Position numbers and translations under genes: made by a program
Part shown: piece by piece, positions 14,801 to 24,500 of the stretch
Layout: every line of letters starts with the position of its first letter
Position numbering within the stretch: position 1 is the first letter of the stretch
Notes under the pieces: model-generated
Databases searched by the model: none
Seen by the model: only the letters and a program-made list of their open reading frames with translations
Told to the model about the DNA's origin: nothing
Assembly (NCBI GenBank): GCA_947568835.1
Contig: OX387604.1
Span: 18,691,076-18,755,075 of the forward strand
DNA from: Protonemura montana
Taxonomy: Eukaryota; Arthropoda; Insecta; Plecoptera; Nemouridae
DNA length: 64,000 nucleotides
Direction of reading: 5' to 3'

Positions 14801-17800
14801 AAAACGTACAAAGGGCAGCACGAAAGGTACCTGGGAATTACGGTAAAAGGCACAGTCCCACTGAAATGATTGAGGACCTCAAATGGGACCTGCTGCAAAA
14901 TCGTAGATTAAAGGCCAGACTCGCAGCAATGTACCAGATAATGTCTGGAAAGGAAGCCTATGCAAATCTAGCTAAGTATGCAAACAGATCAAAATTCAGG
15001 GGCAGATCAACCAATGAATTTAAATTAACTACTAGAAGCTATAGCACAAATGTTGGAAGGTATTCATTTGTAGGTAGAACCATACCAGAATGGAATAAAA
15101 AAGTGGAAAACCTTCTAAGATTGCCGAGGACGATAGAAGAGTTCAAACTTATATTATAATTTATAATTCATAATTATGAAATGTTAAATTGTAAGATGTA
15201 TTATGATCTACCTTGTAGGTACCTATCATAATAACAGTTATTATTATTAACCAATATATATTAACCAATTTATTAACCAATGTAAGATATTGAAATAAAG
15301 AAATTGTAATCCGGTAAATTAGATGTCTAAAACAATAAAGATGATACATACATAAAATGTAATCTCATTTTAATTACCTTTAGGATGTCGGCGGAGATAT
15401 ATTCCAGCACGGCCACGACGTAGAGTGCCACCTGCGAGTCGATCTTGTACTGCAAAACTTCCTGCAAACAGAAACATCGAAATCGAATTTCACATGTGCT
15501 AGTAACAAAAGATACATTTGTAGTCACCAAGATGTGCCTGATGCTTGCTAGATGACCACCATGACACGCTGCTTGCTCCTCATATATGAAGCTACCCACG
15601 CCTATCACATAAATCTCCCTTAGGTTATATAGGCATAGGTAGGTATAACTCAAGTTCAGTACAATATTCAAATCTGCAAAAAGGGAAAATATATGTGATG
15701 ATTTATTCATAGACAAAGTAGCCGTGGATGCTATTAATAATGTCGAAAATATTAGGTGAAATAATAAGGTAAAAATATTGACAATTGGTTAAATTTGAAA
15801 AATAATATTGACTTGTGTGTAAGGAATTTGGCTACTTGACTAGGGTTGGTAAATACGTCAATATGGGCTAAAACTCTAATAAATAAAACAATAGTAGATC
15901 CTCATTTCAATTATTACAGTTCCATATTTTTTGGTACTAGGCAGGGAGATAAAAATGACTACAACTACAAAATGGGGTTATGCGTATCATTTTGAAGGTT
16001 TCTAAGATTACTTTAACAGCAGAAATAAGAAGTTAGATTTTGTATCAATAGACATCAGAATTAACATTTATGTGAGTTTTTTGTACATTAAATTTAATTA
16101 GCCCTAGATTATTCATTAACCCGAGAGTAGTTGCGACACTGTCTTTTAGACTGTTTTTTTTCAACAGTTGGTATTTGTAAATCGTGCATCTGCGGGCTGA
16201 GTGGCTTTACCTACCTTCTTAAAGAAGCTTTGTGAGGCTACTGAGCAATATTTTATTCTGTGTTCTGCAGAATTTCACTAAGATGAGAGGGGTTGTTTGG
16301 TTGCCCGGTCTTTTTGACCACTACGTGACTAATAAGGTAAGCAAAACATGTTATCCGAGTCATTATTATAAGTCGTGTTTTATTGTTGTACGTTGACTAT
16401 TCTTCAATATACAATGGTGGCTTAATATAACTGCTATCTGTTCTTCCAAAACAACAGAAAAACTACTACTATGTGTAACCATTGGAGAGCACACAGTTAC
16501 CTCCTGTGTAGACTGTGTTTCAAATGAAGAAGTAGAAAGAGATGATAGTGAGATCTTATCAAACGTTCAATTGTGTAATCAAAAGAATACTTGTATAATC
16601 AAAATTTAGCTTGTGTAATAAAAAAATAACTTGTATAATCAAAAGGTAACTTGTGTAATCAAAATAAAACATAGCACCTGAAGTGAAATATAGTATATGT
16701 TCTCCTATCAGCAGCTATACCTAAAAATCAGATTGTTCATCACCTTGTATGCTAGCATATCAATGAAAATTCTCCTTCGTTTGTAATCAAAACGGCACCC
16801 TGTAGTTATTTGCAAATATTAGATGATGCGGTCTAACTGAACGCCTGGGACTACTAACGTTACAAACGGAGGCGCGACTACTCTCAAGTTAAAGAAAATT
16901 ATCTTAGTTATGTTCATGAGTACAGAATATGAAATAAGGATAAGTTAATTATAAGCACACTGCACAAGAGAGAAATAGAGGATCTTTAAAATGAAAGTAA
17001 GTTAACTAGTTAAAAAAAATAGAAAATCTAAAAAAGAAAAAAAAAACACTTGAGAAACAAACAAAGCTACAGGACAGATCACTGTATATTTGTATAAATC
17101 TGTACTAAACTGGTGGCAACTAGGTGTGCACGAGAGGTTTCAACAAGAGGTCCACAAACTTGAACAGAACGTGTCACCTCTGCATTGTTATGCATAGACG
17201 TTTTGTTTTCATTTAAGTTCTTTGTTGATCTCAAGGAGGTTGTTCTCCAAGGCCACCTGATGTCAGGACCCTAAGCTGTATGAGTAGTCAAAAACTGGGG
17301 CGGTACAAAATAAAAATGAAAACCTGCACTACTCATGTCAAATATTGAGCCCGATTGCCCTGTCTCTTGATTATTATCTCATTAAACATTCGATAGCAAT
17401 GATTATTTTGCTATAATTTTATACATTCAGCTATCAGGCCCCACTGCAACTTTTATGATAAAATCGCGTAGCTCAAGAAGAAATGTCATAAAGTTCTGCT
17501 TTCGTGAAATACCGGGACACTTCGTCTTAATCCGAGTCGGACTCCACCACCTACAATCTGAGCCAGGATTCCCCACGCCTTGGCAAATCCCGCGTCCCTC
17601 AGACACCCCAAATCGGAGACGAGCCACAGTGGCCTAAATGAAGCTACACTACCCTTTCCTCTCAAGTCACTTGCTGAGCACTCACCATCTTACAGTGCAA
17701 GCCCATTTCAAGCCAACAAGAAAATACAAACTTTGTGTGAATAATCATGAAAGGCTGTCGTATAACTAAAGGAAAATCAAAACTTCCTTCCTCTTCTTTT

Positions 17801-19607
17801 ATTTTAGGAGGCTGTGCTTCACGATCCTCATGCTCAAACCGCCACTGGTTTGATGTAAGACCCTATCTCTTAAAACTCCAACTTTGGTACCATGAGTTAT
17901 TAAGTTCACAAGATGCAAGTGGGTTTTACCGAGAACAGATCCTGTGGCTAAAAGCATCGCACCGCTAGATATAAAAGGAACATTGTTTCAGCTCCGGCCC
18001 AAGAACTCACCTTCTGAAGCATGTGATGGATTTTGTCAACTGGAAGGACAAGAGGTGACTTTTTCTTCCCCTTTTCAATCGCTTCCTTGGCATCACTAAG
18101 CGCCCACCTGAGAACCAAAATAAAGTTTTAATTCACTGCTATATATAGCCAGATGCAAAGCTAAGCTTATCAAACCAAAGGTTAAATCAATGCAGAGTTC
18201 ACATTTGTTTTAATTTTGCAGTCAGCATTCAGCACTGAGCACACAGCATGATTGAAACAAATTCTGGCTCAGCCTAGAATTAAATAGGGACACTAGAACA
18301 ACATGGAGAAGCAACAAGCATGATTGCACCTAGAAGATGATTCTAAAGAAGTATGATGTTCGTGGGAAGGAGGGACAAATGGCCTGCCTTGCTCTGTTGT
18401 TGTCAGCAATCCTTTCATTCGCCATCAGTTACGTGGCGGGCTGTTACGTGTCATTCTCCAACACAACTTGGCTTGCGTCTTAGCGAAGTGCGCCAATTAG
18501 ATATTTTAACCCCGCAGTAATTAACCATTTTTTGTCACAAAACTTAAAACATTGTGGGGGAGGAAAAAAGAGAGAGAGAGAGCACAACTTCCAGAGACTT
18601 GAAAAATAGATGCATTGTGAGGTATACTTGAAAAACACTTCAGCAAAAAACCGGTTTTTAGCCAAATTAAGTGTGTCTCTCCAAAAATGTGTACGTAAAA
18701 ATGAATTTAATTATGTATTTTGGAACAAATTTGTGTGTTTGGAGGAATTTTACGAACAAAGTTTACGAAGCCACAAGGCAAACCTTTGAGCCCGTAGGCA
18801 ATAATTATGGCCGTGTCTCAAACTAGAGCTTTGAGAGTACAAAAAATAGTTATAACATCTAGTTACCAAAACACACTGAAACACTTAAGAAGATATCACA
18901 GAGCCAGACATGAAAACGCCAATTAATTTTAACGTCAAAATTTGATAAATTATTGGAAACGAACCTGTCGATGGGCGTAGGAAAGGTACGCCTGACACGC
19001 TCCTCCACATCCTGAACTGAATGGGGTGATGGCCGGGCGCAGAGCATCCCCAAGAGGCGGAGGATCAAGCTCTCAACGTAATTGAGAGCATCGTCTCTAG
19101 CCTTCAGCGAAGGGTGCACTTGCTCAAGCACCTGAAATTTCAAGCAAAACAATTCTTTGTAAATCAATATTGCTTTGAATTCCACTACAAGTACTGCACC
19201 ATTTTCACTCAGTGTTAAAAAAATACAACGATAATTTCAAAATTTGATTACCCTAGGCTGTGTCAATGTAGACAAACAGTCGGTGCAAATATAACATATC
19301 AGGACTATCATATCACTCTTTTAAGGTACCTATGTGATTATCAAGTAGAAATTCTCATTAAAATAACACTACAGTCCAAACAAGGCAAAATTTGTTACAT
19401 TTAAAATAGGATTGGAATTATATCTGCTGTCAACAGGAGTCTTATTTGTTGTTAGGCCCTAGGTGGTCGTGGGAAGGAATACAAGCAACTTTTCCAGCTT
19501 ACCTTTTGCAATGAGTTGACGAAGACGCCCCGCCATTTAGCGGCATTTTCTTCTTTCTCGAAATCGTAGTTATTTGATTCGGATGCGAGAGAAGGCGACG
19601 AAAACAT
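1..19607 (-). CDS. Sos: Son of sevenless (Sos), Ras/Rac guanine nucleotide exchange factor, 18 exons, 3' end outside window
   Basis: Sos loads GTP onto Ras at the membrane after receptor tyrosine kinase activation, and acts on Rac through its DH domain. Exons from 5' to 3' (minus strand): 19503-19607, 18965-19131, 18011-18107, 15378-15461, 13917-13997, 11776-11982, 11065-11205, 10493-10702, 10263-10375, 9706-9836, 9037-9240, 5761-5878, 2775-2880, 1930-2088, 1498-1762, 970-1286, 347-510, 1-125. Every border has GT/AG and the phases agree, giving about 931 residues collinear with the known SOS order: histone fold, DH, PH, REM, CDC25. The start ATG (19605-19607) is the only ATG after an in-frame TGA at 19716-19718. 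The window ends at the SINPP motif, just before the part of CDC25 that forms the Ras-opening hairpin; that hairpin and the proline-rich Grb2/Drk-binding tail lie outside. Introns shorter than 700 bp (for example 511-969, 2089-2774, 9837-10262, 18108-18964) show nothing recognisable. Confidence 0.96.
3826..3945. repeat. Low-complexity tandem repeat of AAATTTGCAAA units
   Basis: About 120 bases alternate TTTGCAAA, AAATTTGC and CTTTTAAATTTGC. The units are self-complementary (TTTGCAAA is a palindrome), so both strands look alike. It lies in Sos intron 12 beside the plus-strand hAT remnant. Confidence 0.8.
3970..4140 (+). pseudogene. hAT transposase C-terminal (dimerisation) remnant
   Basis: On the plus strand, one frame reads through [20 protein letters not shown], then FFSQ, a stop, LVLTDKG, another stop, and [10 protein letters not shown]. 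The block [12 protein letters not shown] matches the hATC dimerisation signature (P-x-S-S-x-x-x-E-R-x-F-S) that ends hAT-family transposases. Two in-frame stops show it is dead. It sits inside a Sos intron. Confidence 0.65.
4410..4868 (-). pseudogene. Degraded hAT-family transposase, C-terminal half
   Basis: Reading the minus strand, 4868 down to 4686 encodes [20 protein letters not shown] followed by [12 protein letters not shown], like the region around the conserved Trp of hAT transposases. Then 4588 down to about 4420 encodes [20 protein letters not shown], a clear hATC dimerisation motif (IPASSA-x-x-ERVFS). The two pieces are in different frames with noncoding DNA between, so this is a remnant. 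Orientation is opposite to the copy at 3970-4140; whether both come from one insertion is unknown. Confidence 0.7.
4891..4916. repeat. Perfect 11-bp hairpin with TTTT loop
   Basis: TTTTATACGTT (4891-4901) is followed by a 4-base loop and its exact reverse complement AACGTATAAAA (4906-4916). Related AACGTAT motifs occur at about 2970 and 3051 in the same intron. This may be the end of a small transposon or AT-rich simple-sequence noise. Confidence 0.6.
5761..9240 (-). CDS. Sos: Sos exons 11-12: PH domain
   Basis: Residues about 446-552. Exon 11 (9037-9240) reads through [12 protein letters not shown] and [15 protein letters not shown], typical PH beta strands. Exon 12 (5761-5878) supplies [20 protein letters not shown] and the C-terminal helix [13 protein letters not shown] with its conserved Trp. 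The domain binds phosphoinositides and phosphatidic acid and helps recruit Sos to membrane. The 3.16-kb intron between these two exons holds a tRNA-like tandem repeat at 8411-8620. Confidence 0.92.
5879..9036. other. Sos intron 11
   Basis: A 3.16-kb intron between the two PH-domain exons. It is AT-rich. Apart from the 70-bp tRNA-like tandem array (8411-8620) no exon, conserved ORF or recognisable transposase was seen. Short ORFs here show no family motif. Confidence 0.7.
8411..8620 (-). repeat. Three tandem 70-bp tRNA-derived units
   Basis: Three units of exactly 70 bp lie head to tail: 8411-8480, 8481-8550 and 8551-8620. On the minus strand the first contains GGTTCGATCC, a canonical tRNA B box. 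Each unit has a TATCC segment near its 5' end, weakly resembling an A-box region, and an anticodon-arm-like TGCCTTGCATTCGG block in the middle (TGCCTTTCATTCGG in unit 2). The second and third units have decayed B boxes (GGTTTGATCC, GGTTCAATCC). They look like tRNA-derived SINE heads duplicated in tandem rather than functional tRNA genes: 70 bp per unit, no clear cloverleaf acceptor pairing, no spacer. Located in Sos intron 11. Confidence 0.6.
9706..11982 (-). CDS. Sos: Sos exons 6-10: DH (Dbl homology) domain
   Basis: Residues 179-445. Exon 6 opens with [11 protein letters not shown], continues through a Ser/Thr-rich linker, then enters the DH domain with [20 protein letters not shown] and IIKVFREE. 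Exon 7 has [20 protein letters not shown] and [10 protein letters not shown]. Exon 8 has [28 protein letters not shown] and LDYIK. Exon 9 (phase 2 at its end) and exon 10 complete the helical bundle and reach the linker motif [11 protein letters not shown] just before the PH domain. The DH domain is the Rac-directed exchange module, and in the resting protein it blocks the allosteric Ras site. Length and spacing match the roughly 190-residue family norm. Confidence 0.92.
11983..13916. other. Sos intron 5, no recognisable content
   Basis: A 1.9-kb intron between the last histone-fold exon and the exon entering the DH domain. I see no exon, transposase motif or tandem array. A GC-richer patch near 13090-13200 has short ORFs on both strands without recognisable motifs. 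Confidence 0.6.
13917..19607 (-). CDS. Sos: Sos exons 1-5: N-terminal histone-fold domain
   Basis: Residues 1-178. Exon 1 encodes the start and the EENAAKWRG motif, the counterpart of EENAPKWRG in vertebrate SOS1. Exon 2 carries [20 protein letters not shown] and the DVEERV motif. Exon 3 carries a basic stretch (EKGKKKSPL). Exon 4 has [18 protein letters not shown], the histone-H2A-like helix. Exon 5 has GNYVKNIRH and VAMCADK. In SOS proteins this double histone fold packs on the DH-PH unit and binds phospholipid, helping to keep the enzyme autoinhibited (family knowledge). Phases: exon 1 ends phase 0, exon 2 phase 2, exons 3, 4 and 5 phase 0. Confidence 0.93.
14250..15305 (+). pseudogene. 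LINE (CR1/jockey-type) reverse transcriptase C-terminal fragment, antisense in Sos intron 4
   Basis: The part from 14449 to 15159 is one open frame of 236 codons. It carries motifs typical of the thumb and C-terminal region of non-LTR retrotransposon ORF2: [47 protein letters not shown], a V-Q-R-A-A-R motif and [13 protein letters not shown]. Upstream (about 14280-14448) the palm domain is still visible but frameshifted: [17 protein letters not shown] and a damaged FAD box where the catalytic F/Y-A-D-D should be. The element is therefore 5'-truncated and dead. A 3' tail with several AATAAA-like motifs follows the stop. It runs opposite to Sos. Confidence 0.88.
15462..18010. other. Sos intron 3
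   Basis: A 2.5-kb intron. It contains the five-copy 20-bp minisatellite at 16571-16670 and otherwise AT-rich sequence. ORFs around 17427-17637 on both strands are GC-richer but show no domain motif. Confidence 0.6.
16571..16670. repeat. Minisatellite, 5 x 20 bp
   Basis: Five consecutive 20-bp units begin TTGTGTAATC or TTGTATAATC and follow each other without gaps. The GTGTAAT and GTATAAT versions alternate, so the array behaves as a 40-bp dimer repeated twice plus one half. In Sos intron 3. Confidence 0.85.
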
Positions 19608-19719
19608 TGTACGAGTAACGTTAGTTTCCTTCACTGATCCATCGCTGTCTATATGTCCGCCATTATCAAAGTCCCTGTACCAGTAATCTCCGAGCAGCGC
19701 ATTCACACGCAAATCTCAC

Positions 19720-20213
19720 TCGGAATATGATCTGCACAGACTTTCTAGGTGAGCGATGAGATTGGCGACCTATCAAGTTATGTTTACATCGTTTTCGATG
19801 CTGAGGAACGAGCGAAAACATGATAAAACTGGCAAATTATCCATTTCGCGCGAGGTACTAACTCCCCAACTGCTAGGCCCATTACTACTGCTGAGCTGAG
19901 TGGTATCTTACAGGTTTTAAGCAATGCGCATGTGCTCCGATGGCCGTGCCATCTAGTAGCCAGACTGGAACGTAGTAGACAACTCCTTAGAAGTCGTCAG
20001 TCCGCAATGCTTAAATGTAGCATGGACAGTATGTAGCTATGATCTGGACCCAAGCCTTATAAGCACAGGCTTAACGAAATACGGGTGTGTACCTACCTAG
20101 CATGATTTCTAGCATGGTGTGAATAGAAGACATAGTATATCTGGTTCAACTCAACAAACTTTCGATGACATTATTTCTCTTTCCAGTTTGGTCGCAAGTC
20201 ATATTGCATTTAC
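19720..20213. other. Upstream region of Sos
   Basis: About 0.5 kb upstream of the Sos start. It presumably carries the Sos promoter and 5' UTR, but no TATA box or clear initiator could be picked with confidence. No ORF of note. Confidence 0.4.
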
Positions 20214-20657
20214 TTTATTGAGTGATTTGTAGTACTTATCGACGCACTGTTTGGACAAAGTGCCCTGTGGCATTAGTTTCAAGGCGTCTGTGAATGAATG
20301 GGTGATAATGATGATGAACCTAACCTAATCTAGTCCAACAGTGAGGAGGACAAACCCTGTACCGATTCAAAGCATATTCTTACCGAAAAGGACCAAGGGG
20401 ACTAACGGCTTTACGTCCCTTCCGAAGGACGGCACAACGCGAACAACAGAATTCCTCCATAAATCCATACTTTCGAGAGGTAGATAAACAAGGCGAATGC
20501 AGTTGCTGTATTAACTCTCAACCTTCCAACCTCTCTCCCGAACAGAATTGGTCATGTTTATGATGGCCACCCATCAAATGCCTGACTCGGCGCAGTTTTG
20601 CTTAACTTCGGTGATCTCACGAGAACCGGTGTTTCCAACACGCCGTACCTTCGAGCC
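20214..20657 (-). mobile_element. 5S-rRNA-derived SINE, copy A (near full length)
   Basis: On the minus strand the head (20657 down to about 20563) reads GTGTTGGAAACACCGGTTCT, then GATCACCGAAGTTAAGC, then TTTGATGGGTGGCC. These match, in order and spacing, the 5S rRNA region that holds the RNA polymerase III internal promoter. The body contains TTCGGAAGGGACGT and a variant of CTAGGTTAGGTTC. The tail ends near CAGTGCGTCG and an AAATCACTCAAT segment. The same body and tail recur in copies B, C and D. Confidence 0.75.
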
Positions 20658-21109
20658 AAGGGCTGTTTACTGGAATTATTTATTTTACCCTCTGCATTTT
20701 TTTCACGGAAATCGCTAAATACACTGCTTATAATCAAGAGACATGAATTAAATACCTGCAGAAATGTGATATGTTGATATTCATTTGTAGTCAGATTTTT
20801 AGTTACCTGGTGATAGTGGTATGGAAATATTAGCAGTAATTATATAAATTCCATATAACCAATATCTGTATAATCCATGAACTGGCTTAGTAAAAAATAT
20901 CATCTGTATAAAGAATTCCATAAAAAACTCTTGTTCAGAAATAAGAACTCAAGGAACTCATAAAACTCTAGTCTCTTGCATAAAGCGCATTCTTCAAAAA
21001 CAAAATAATTTGCATGCTCTTCACTTGTGTTACACTGGTAGACAGAGAGAATCGTGGAAAATCATGAGAGTATATTATGGACCCTTGAAAATCGAGTTGG
21101 ATACAACAC

Positions 21110-21222
21110 TGTTCAACCCTCCAACTTCTCGGTCATGTGAGTAACCTATTCAATGATTGATCCAGGACATTGTTGCTTAACTTCGTTGACACCTTAAGAA
21201 ACATCAGTCGGTGACAAAACAT
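21110..21222 (-). mobile_element. 5S-rRNA-derived SINE, degraded head fragment
   Basis: On the minus strand this fragment keeps AACGAAGTTAAGCAACAATG and a decayed version of the TTGGATGGGT block, followed by CATGACCGAGAAGTTGG, which corresponds to the head-body junction of the other copies. Strongly mutated; it lies about 0.33 kb downstream of the scavenger receptor stop codon. Confidence 0.5.
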
Positions 21223-21296
21223 GCATCAAGAAAAAACAACTTGTAAAAAAGTGAAAATGCATTAATAAAACTCCTGTGTAAAACGCCAGTCATACT

Positions 21297-21302
21297 TTAT
21301 TA
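21297..21302 (-). terminator. Candidate polyadenylation signal of the scavenger receptor gene
   Basis: AATAAA on the minus strand about 250 bases downstream of the TGA of the CD36-family gene. It is the first canonical hexamer I found in that direction. Confidence 0.45.
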
Positions 21303-21552
21303 AGTAGATTTGAAGTGTAAACATATTTGCTATGTAGTAGCCATATGAATTATGATAATAATATGCACACCACTATTTTAGAAACAACTGTGGGAACCTT
21401 TAATATAACGACTACCTTACTAACTAAGCTGAGAGTAAAAAAGAACAAACAAGAAGGTATCCATTCAACAGAAACCACATGAGAGTGGAGGTACAAAGTA
21501 CTCAAATGCCTCAGCCCCGAAGGACATTTCTAAAACGATGCGTAGAAGATGT

Positions 21553-24500
21553 TCATGCAGCTGCTAGACTTTCCCTTCGGACTACCGGGACGATATGCAC
21601 GCTATGGTACCCTCTGTAAAGTCCATGACTAGACTTTTGGTCCCTGTCAAAGACTCGACATCCGAGTCCTCCAGCGATCAGATTCAAAGCTGCAATCACT
21701 ATTAAAATAATACCAGCCGTCAGAAAAGTAAATGTGACAGCTTTTTGAATGACAGGTGCCACCAGTACCAACACTTTCAAAACGGTGGCAATATCTGCTG
21801 GTAACTCGTCCATAAACTGCAAGTCAAAAAGAAAATCGAACTTTTAAAATAACATCACTGGGTACACTTTCAAGTTGGAATGGTTCTCATTGGACACAAG
21901 GCACTTACCAAGTCAACCCAGAAAAGTGGTAAAACCATGTTCTTGAATGGAGCTATCTTTGTATTGTATTTTGCATTTCTGATAACAAGGTTTGACTGTA
22001 TCCGGGAATGTCCTCTAGTCACTACCCCCAAATCCTGCGAACAAGCAAGTGTTTGATGATGAATATCAGCTGTTCTGTCCGGAATGCAGACAAGCAGACA
22101 AGCACAGCTACCCTGCAAACTCACGGGCTGAATTACGGCCATCGAGGCGTGGGCCTCCTTGCTGGGGTGGAGGCCATCAACATGTTCCAACAGTGCAGGG
22201 TCTCCGTTGTAGTAATGTGGAAACGAAACTGCCAAAGGCATGTCTGAAAAAAAAAAAAAATTGCGACTTACGAGCGATCTCAAAACAAATGGGTTTCAAG
22301 GTCATCCAGAAATCCACAATTATATGAAAATAACCTCTTAAAACGGTTCGAATTTTGAATTTTAAAAAGCTGTTGATTACAAAAAAAAGTCATGACTCGA
22401 GGAAAAACTTTACTTTACTTCGAAAACATGAAAAATATAGAAGTTACGGGTGTTTTAAAAGCACCCCAAATGAGACCTTAGCTGCTACTTGCCGAATGAA
22501 GGCTATATGTCTTACGGACACAAGATTATGTCTCGTGCCGGCGCGCTTTCGAATTTTAGAAACACATTTGAATGGTCTTGCTTTCAAAAGATCTGAAACT
22601 CCTAAATACTGGCTGTCTCTCTCTAGCCGCATAGAAACATGGCTCATGGATCATGTTATCGCTTTGAGTGCTGATATGCAGGTGCAGAAACAAACCTTCG
22701 CAAAATAAGTGTAATTTCCCTAAATTAATACCAAGTCAAAACAATACTTGATGATCCAAGCCTTTCGATGCAAACTCAATAACTATACGTCCAGAAAAAC
22801 CTAACAAATTCTGTGACTTCGGTTAGAAACTGCATTCAAAATTTAAATCCAGTCAAACCTACATATTTACAAAAATCGCTGACCAAGCACGATCAATTAA
22901 ACAAGTTTACCAGAAAACTTCTCTTGATATTACCCAGGATGATGAATCGGTCATAAATGTTATCATCATTAAGATAAAGGGAATAACTAGTGAGGGGAAA
23001 TGACAAGAGAAGCTCGCTACCAAAAAAAATAACCGATGATGAACTTTAAGTTTGGACAAGTTTGGGCAATTTTGGGCAAGTTTGGGCAAGTTTGGGACTC
23101 ACTGAACAGGCAGGGAGAAATGTCGCTCAATCCATTAGGCAGGCAGTTCCCTGGTGTTAGGCAGTAGCATTGGCTGTCAGGATGCTGAGCATCGAACGCA
23201 TGTTTTGGAAACGTATAGTGGTACTCCCGGATGCCAGCATCCGAAACCTCTTCATGGTCAAACACAATTTCCAGGGTGCGACAGAAAGCTTTTCGGTAAA
23301 GTAAAAATGTGTCGTTCTTGTTGATCTCGCTGATTGTCAAAAAGAGAAAATAATTGTAATGAACATTTTTTCCACACCATAGCAACGCCTGTTAGGGAAG
23401 CACGAGTTAGGATATGGGTTCCTTATGAGAACCCTCGTCGAAAATAACCGAATATTCAATCTCTTCAATGGATTTCTGTAATAAGATAGCAGAGTTGTCG
23501 GCCATTTTAACTGGTGGTCTGAGCATGTAGTTATAGATACATACCGTGGGAAGAGCACACCCTCCGACGCCTGTCCCTGTAAAGTGTTGCATTTGTTGTG
23601 GGTGGCATTGTCCTGTGGGTCATACCCCCACTGCTTTAGCCCAGCCATCCCGTTAAACGTTTCGATGGACAACGGTTTCACAATGCGTCCGTCAGCACGC
23701 ACGAAAGCGTCGTTGTTCAAGTTCATCGTGATTTGGTTGACGCCTTCGTCGAACATCTGAATCAAATTACACCTGCTTGTCAGTAATTACTTGGAGACGA
23801 TACATTCAATGGGATTAGAGACAGGGATAGAAACCATAGGTTTTGCTACAAGATGGTGCACTGTGTGTGTGGGTTACGCACTTTACACCTGTACGTATGA
23901 AAGCTAAAACAATTACGACCCACCCTTGAACTACACCACCTCATGAGAATTGGAAGGGGTTTTCATTTTCATTCACCTCTATGCGCTCTTTTTCATGCAG
24001 GCTGATTTATTGATTTGAAGTGTTAAAAGACGCACTGTTTTGACAACGGGTTCTGTGGCATCGATCAATCAGCGCCAGTGAATGAGTGGGTGATGATGAG
24101 GTTGATGATTAACCTGAACTTGCTATGAATGATACCAGGTACCGGCACGTAGCCAACTCCTGTTGAAGGGACCACAGGCGTAACGTTCCTAAGGACGGTA
24201 CAATCCTAACCACAGTGTCTTCCACAGATTTACCGTGCAGAGAATATGATCAGTAAGGTGAGTGAAACGGTTGTACTAACTCTCTCGAAAATAACTGGTC
24301 ATCAGTGCAAAGTTCACTCATTCTGTATCTAAGCAGTGTTGCTTAACTCAGTTTCAAGACTGAATCTCTCGAAAGCCAATGTTTCCGACACTCCAGACTT
24401 CACGCACAGGCCTTCTGTCGACATGAACCCATTAAAGCTTTATAATAGTTTCTAAGGCAATGTATTGATAATTCACACTAGTGCTTCATACCTATCCAAA

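Noticed and set aside
20300..20340. Insect telomere motif (CCTAA)n in the SINE body
   Set aside because: Only two units (AACCTAACCTA) occur inside every SINE copy, so this is part of the element, not a telomeric insertion.
22355..22708. 117-codon plus-strand ORF within the scavenger receptor gene
   Set aside because: It lies in an intron, antisense to a well-supported gene, with no recognised motif.
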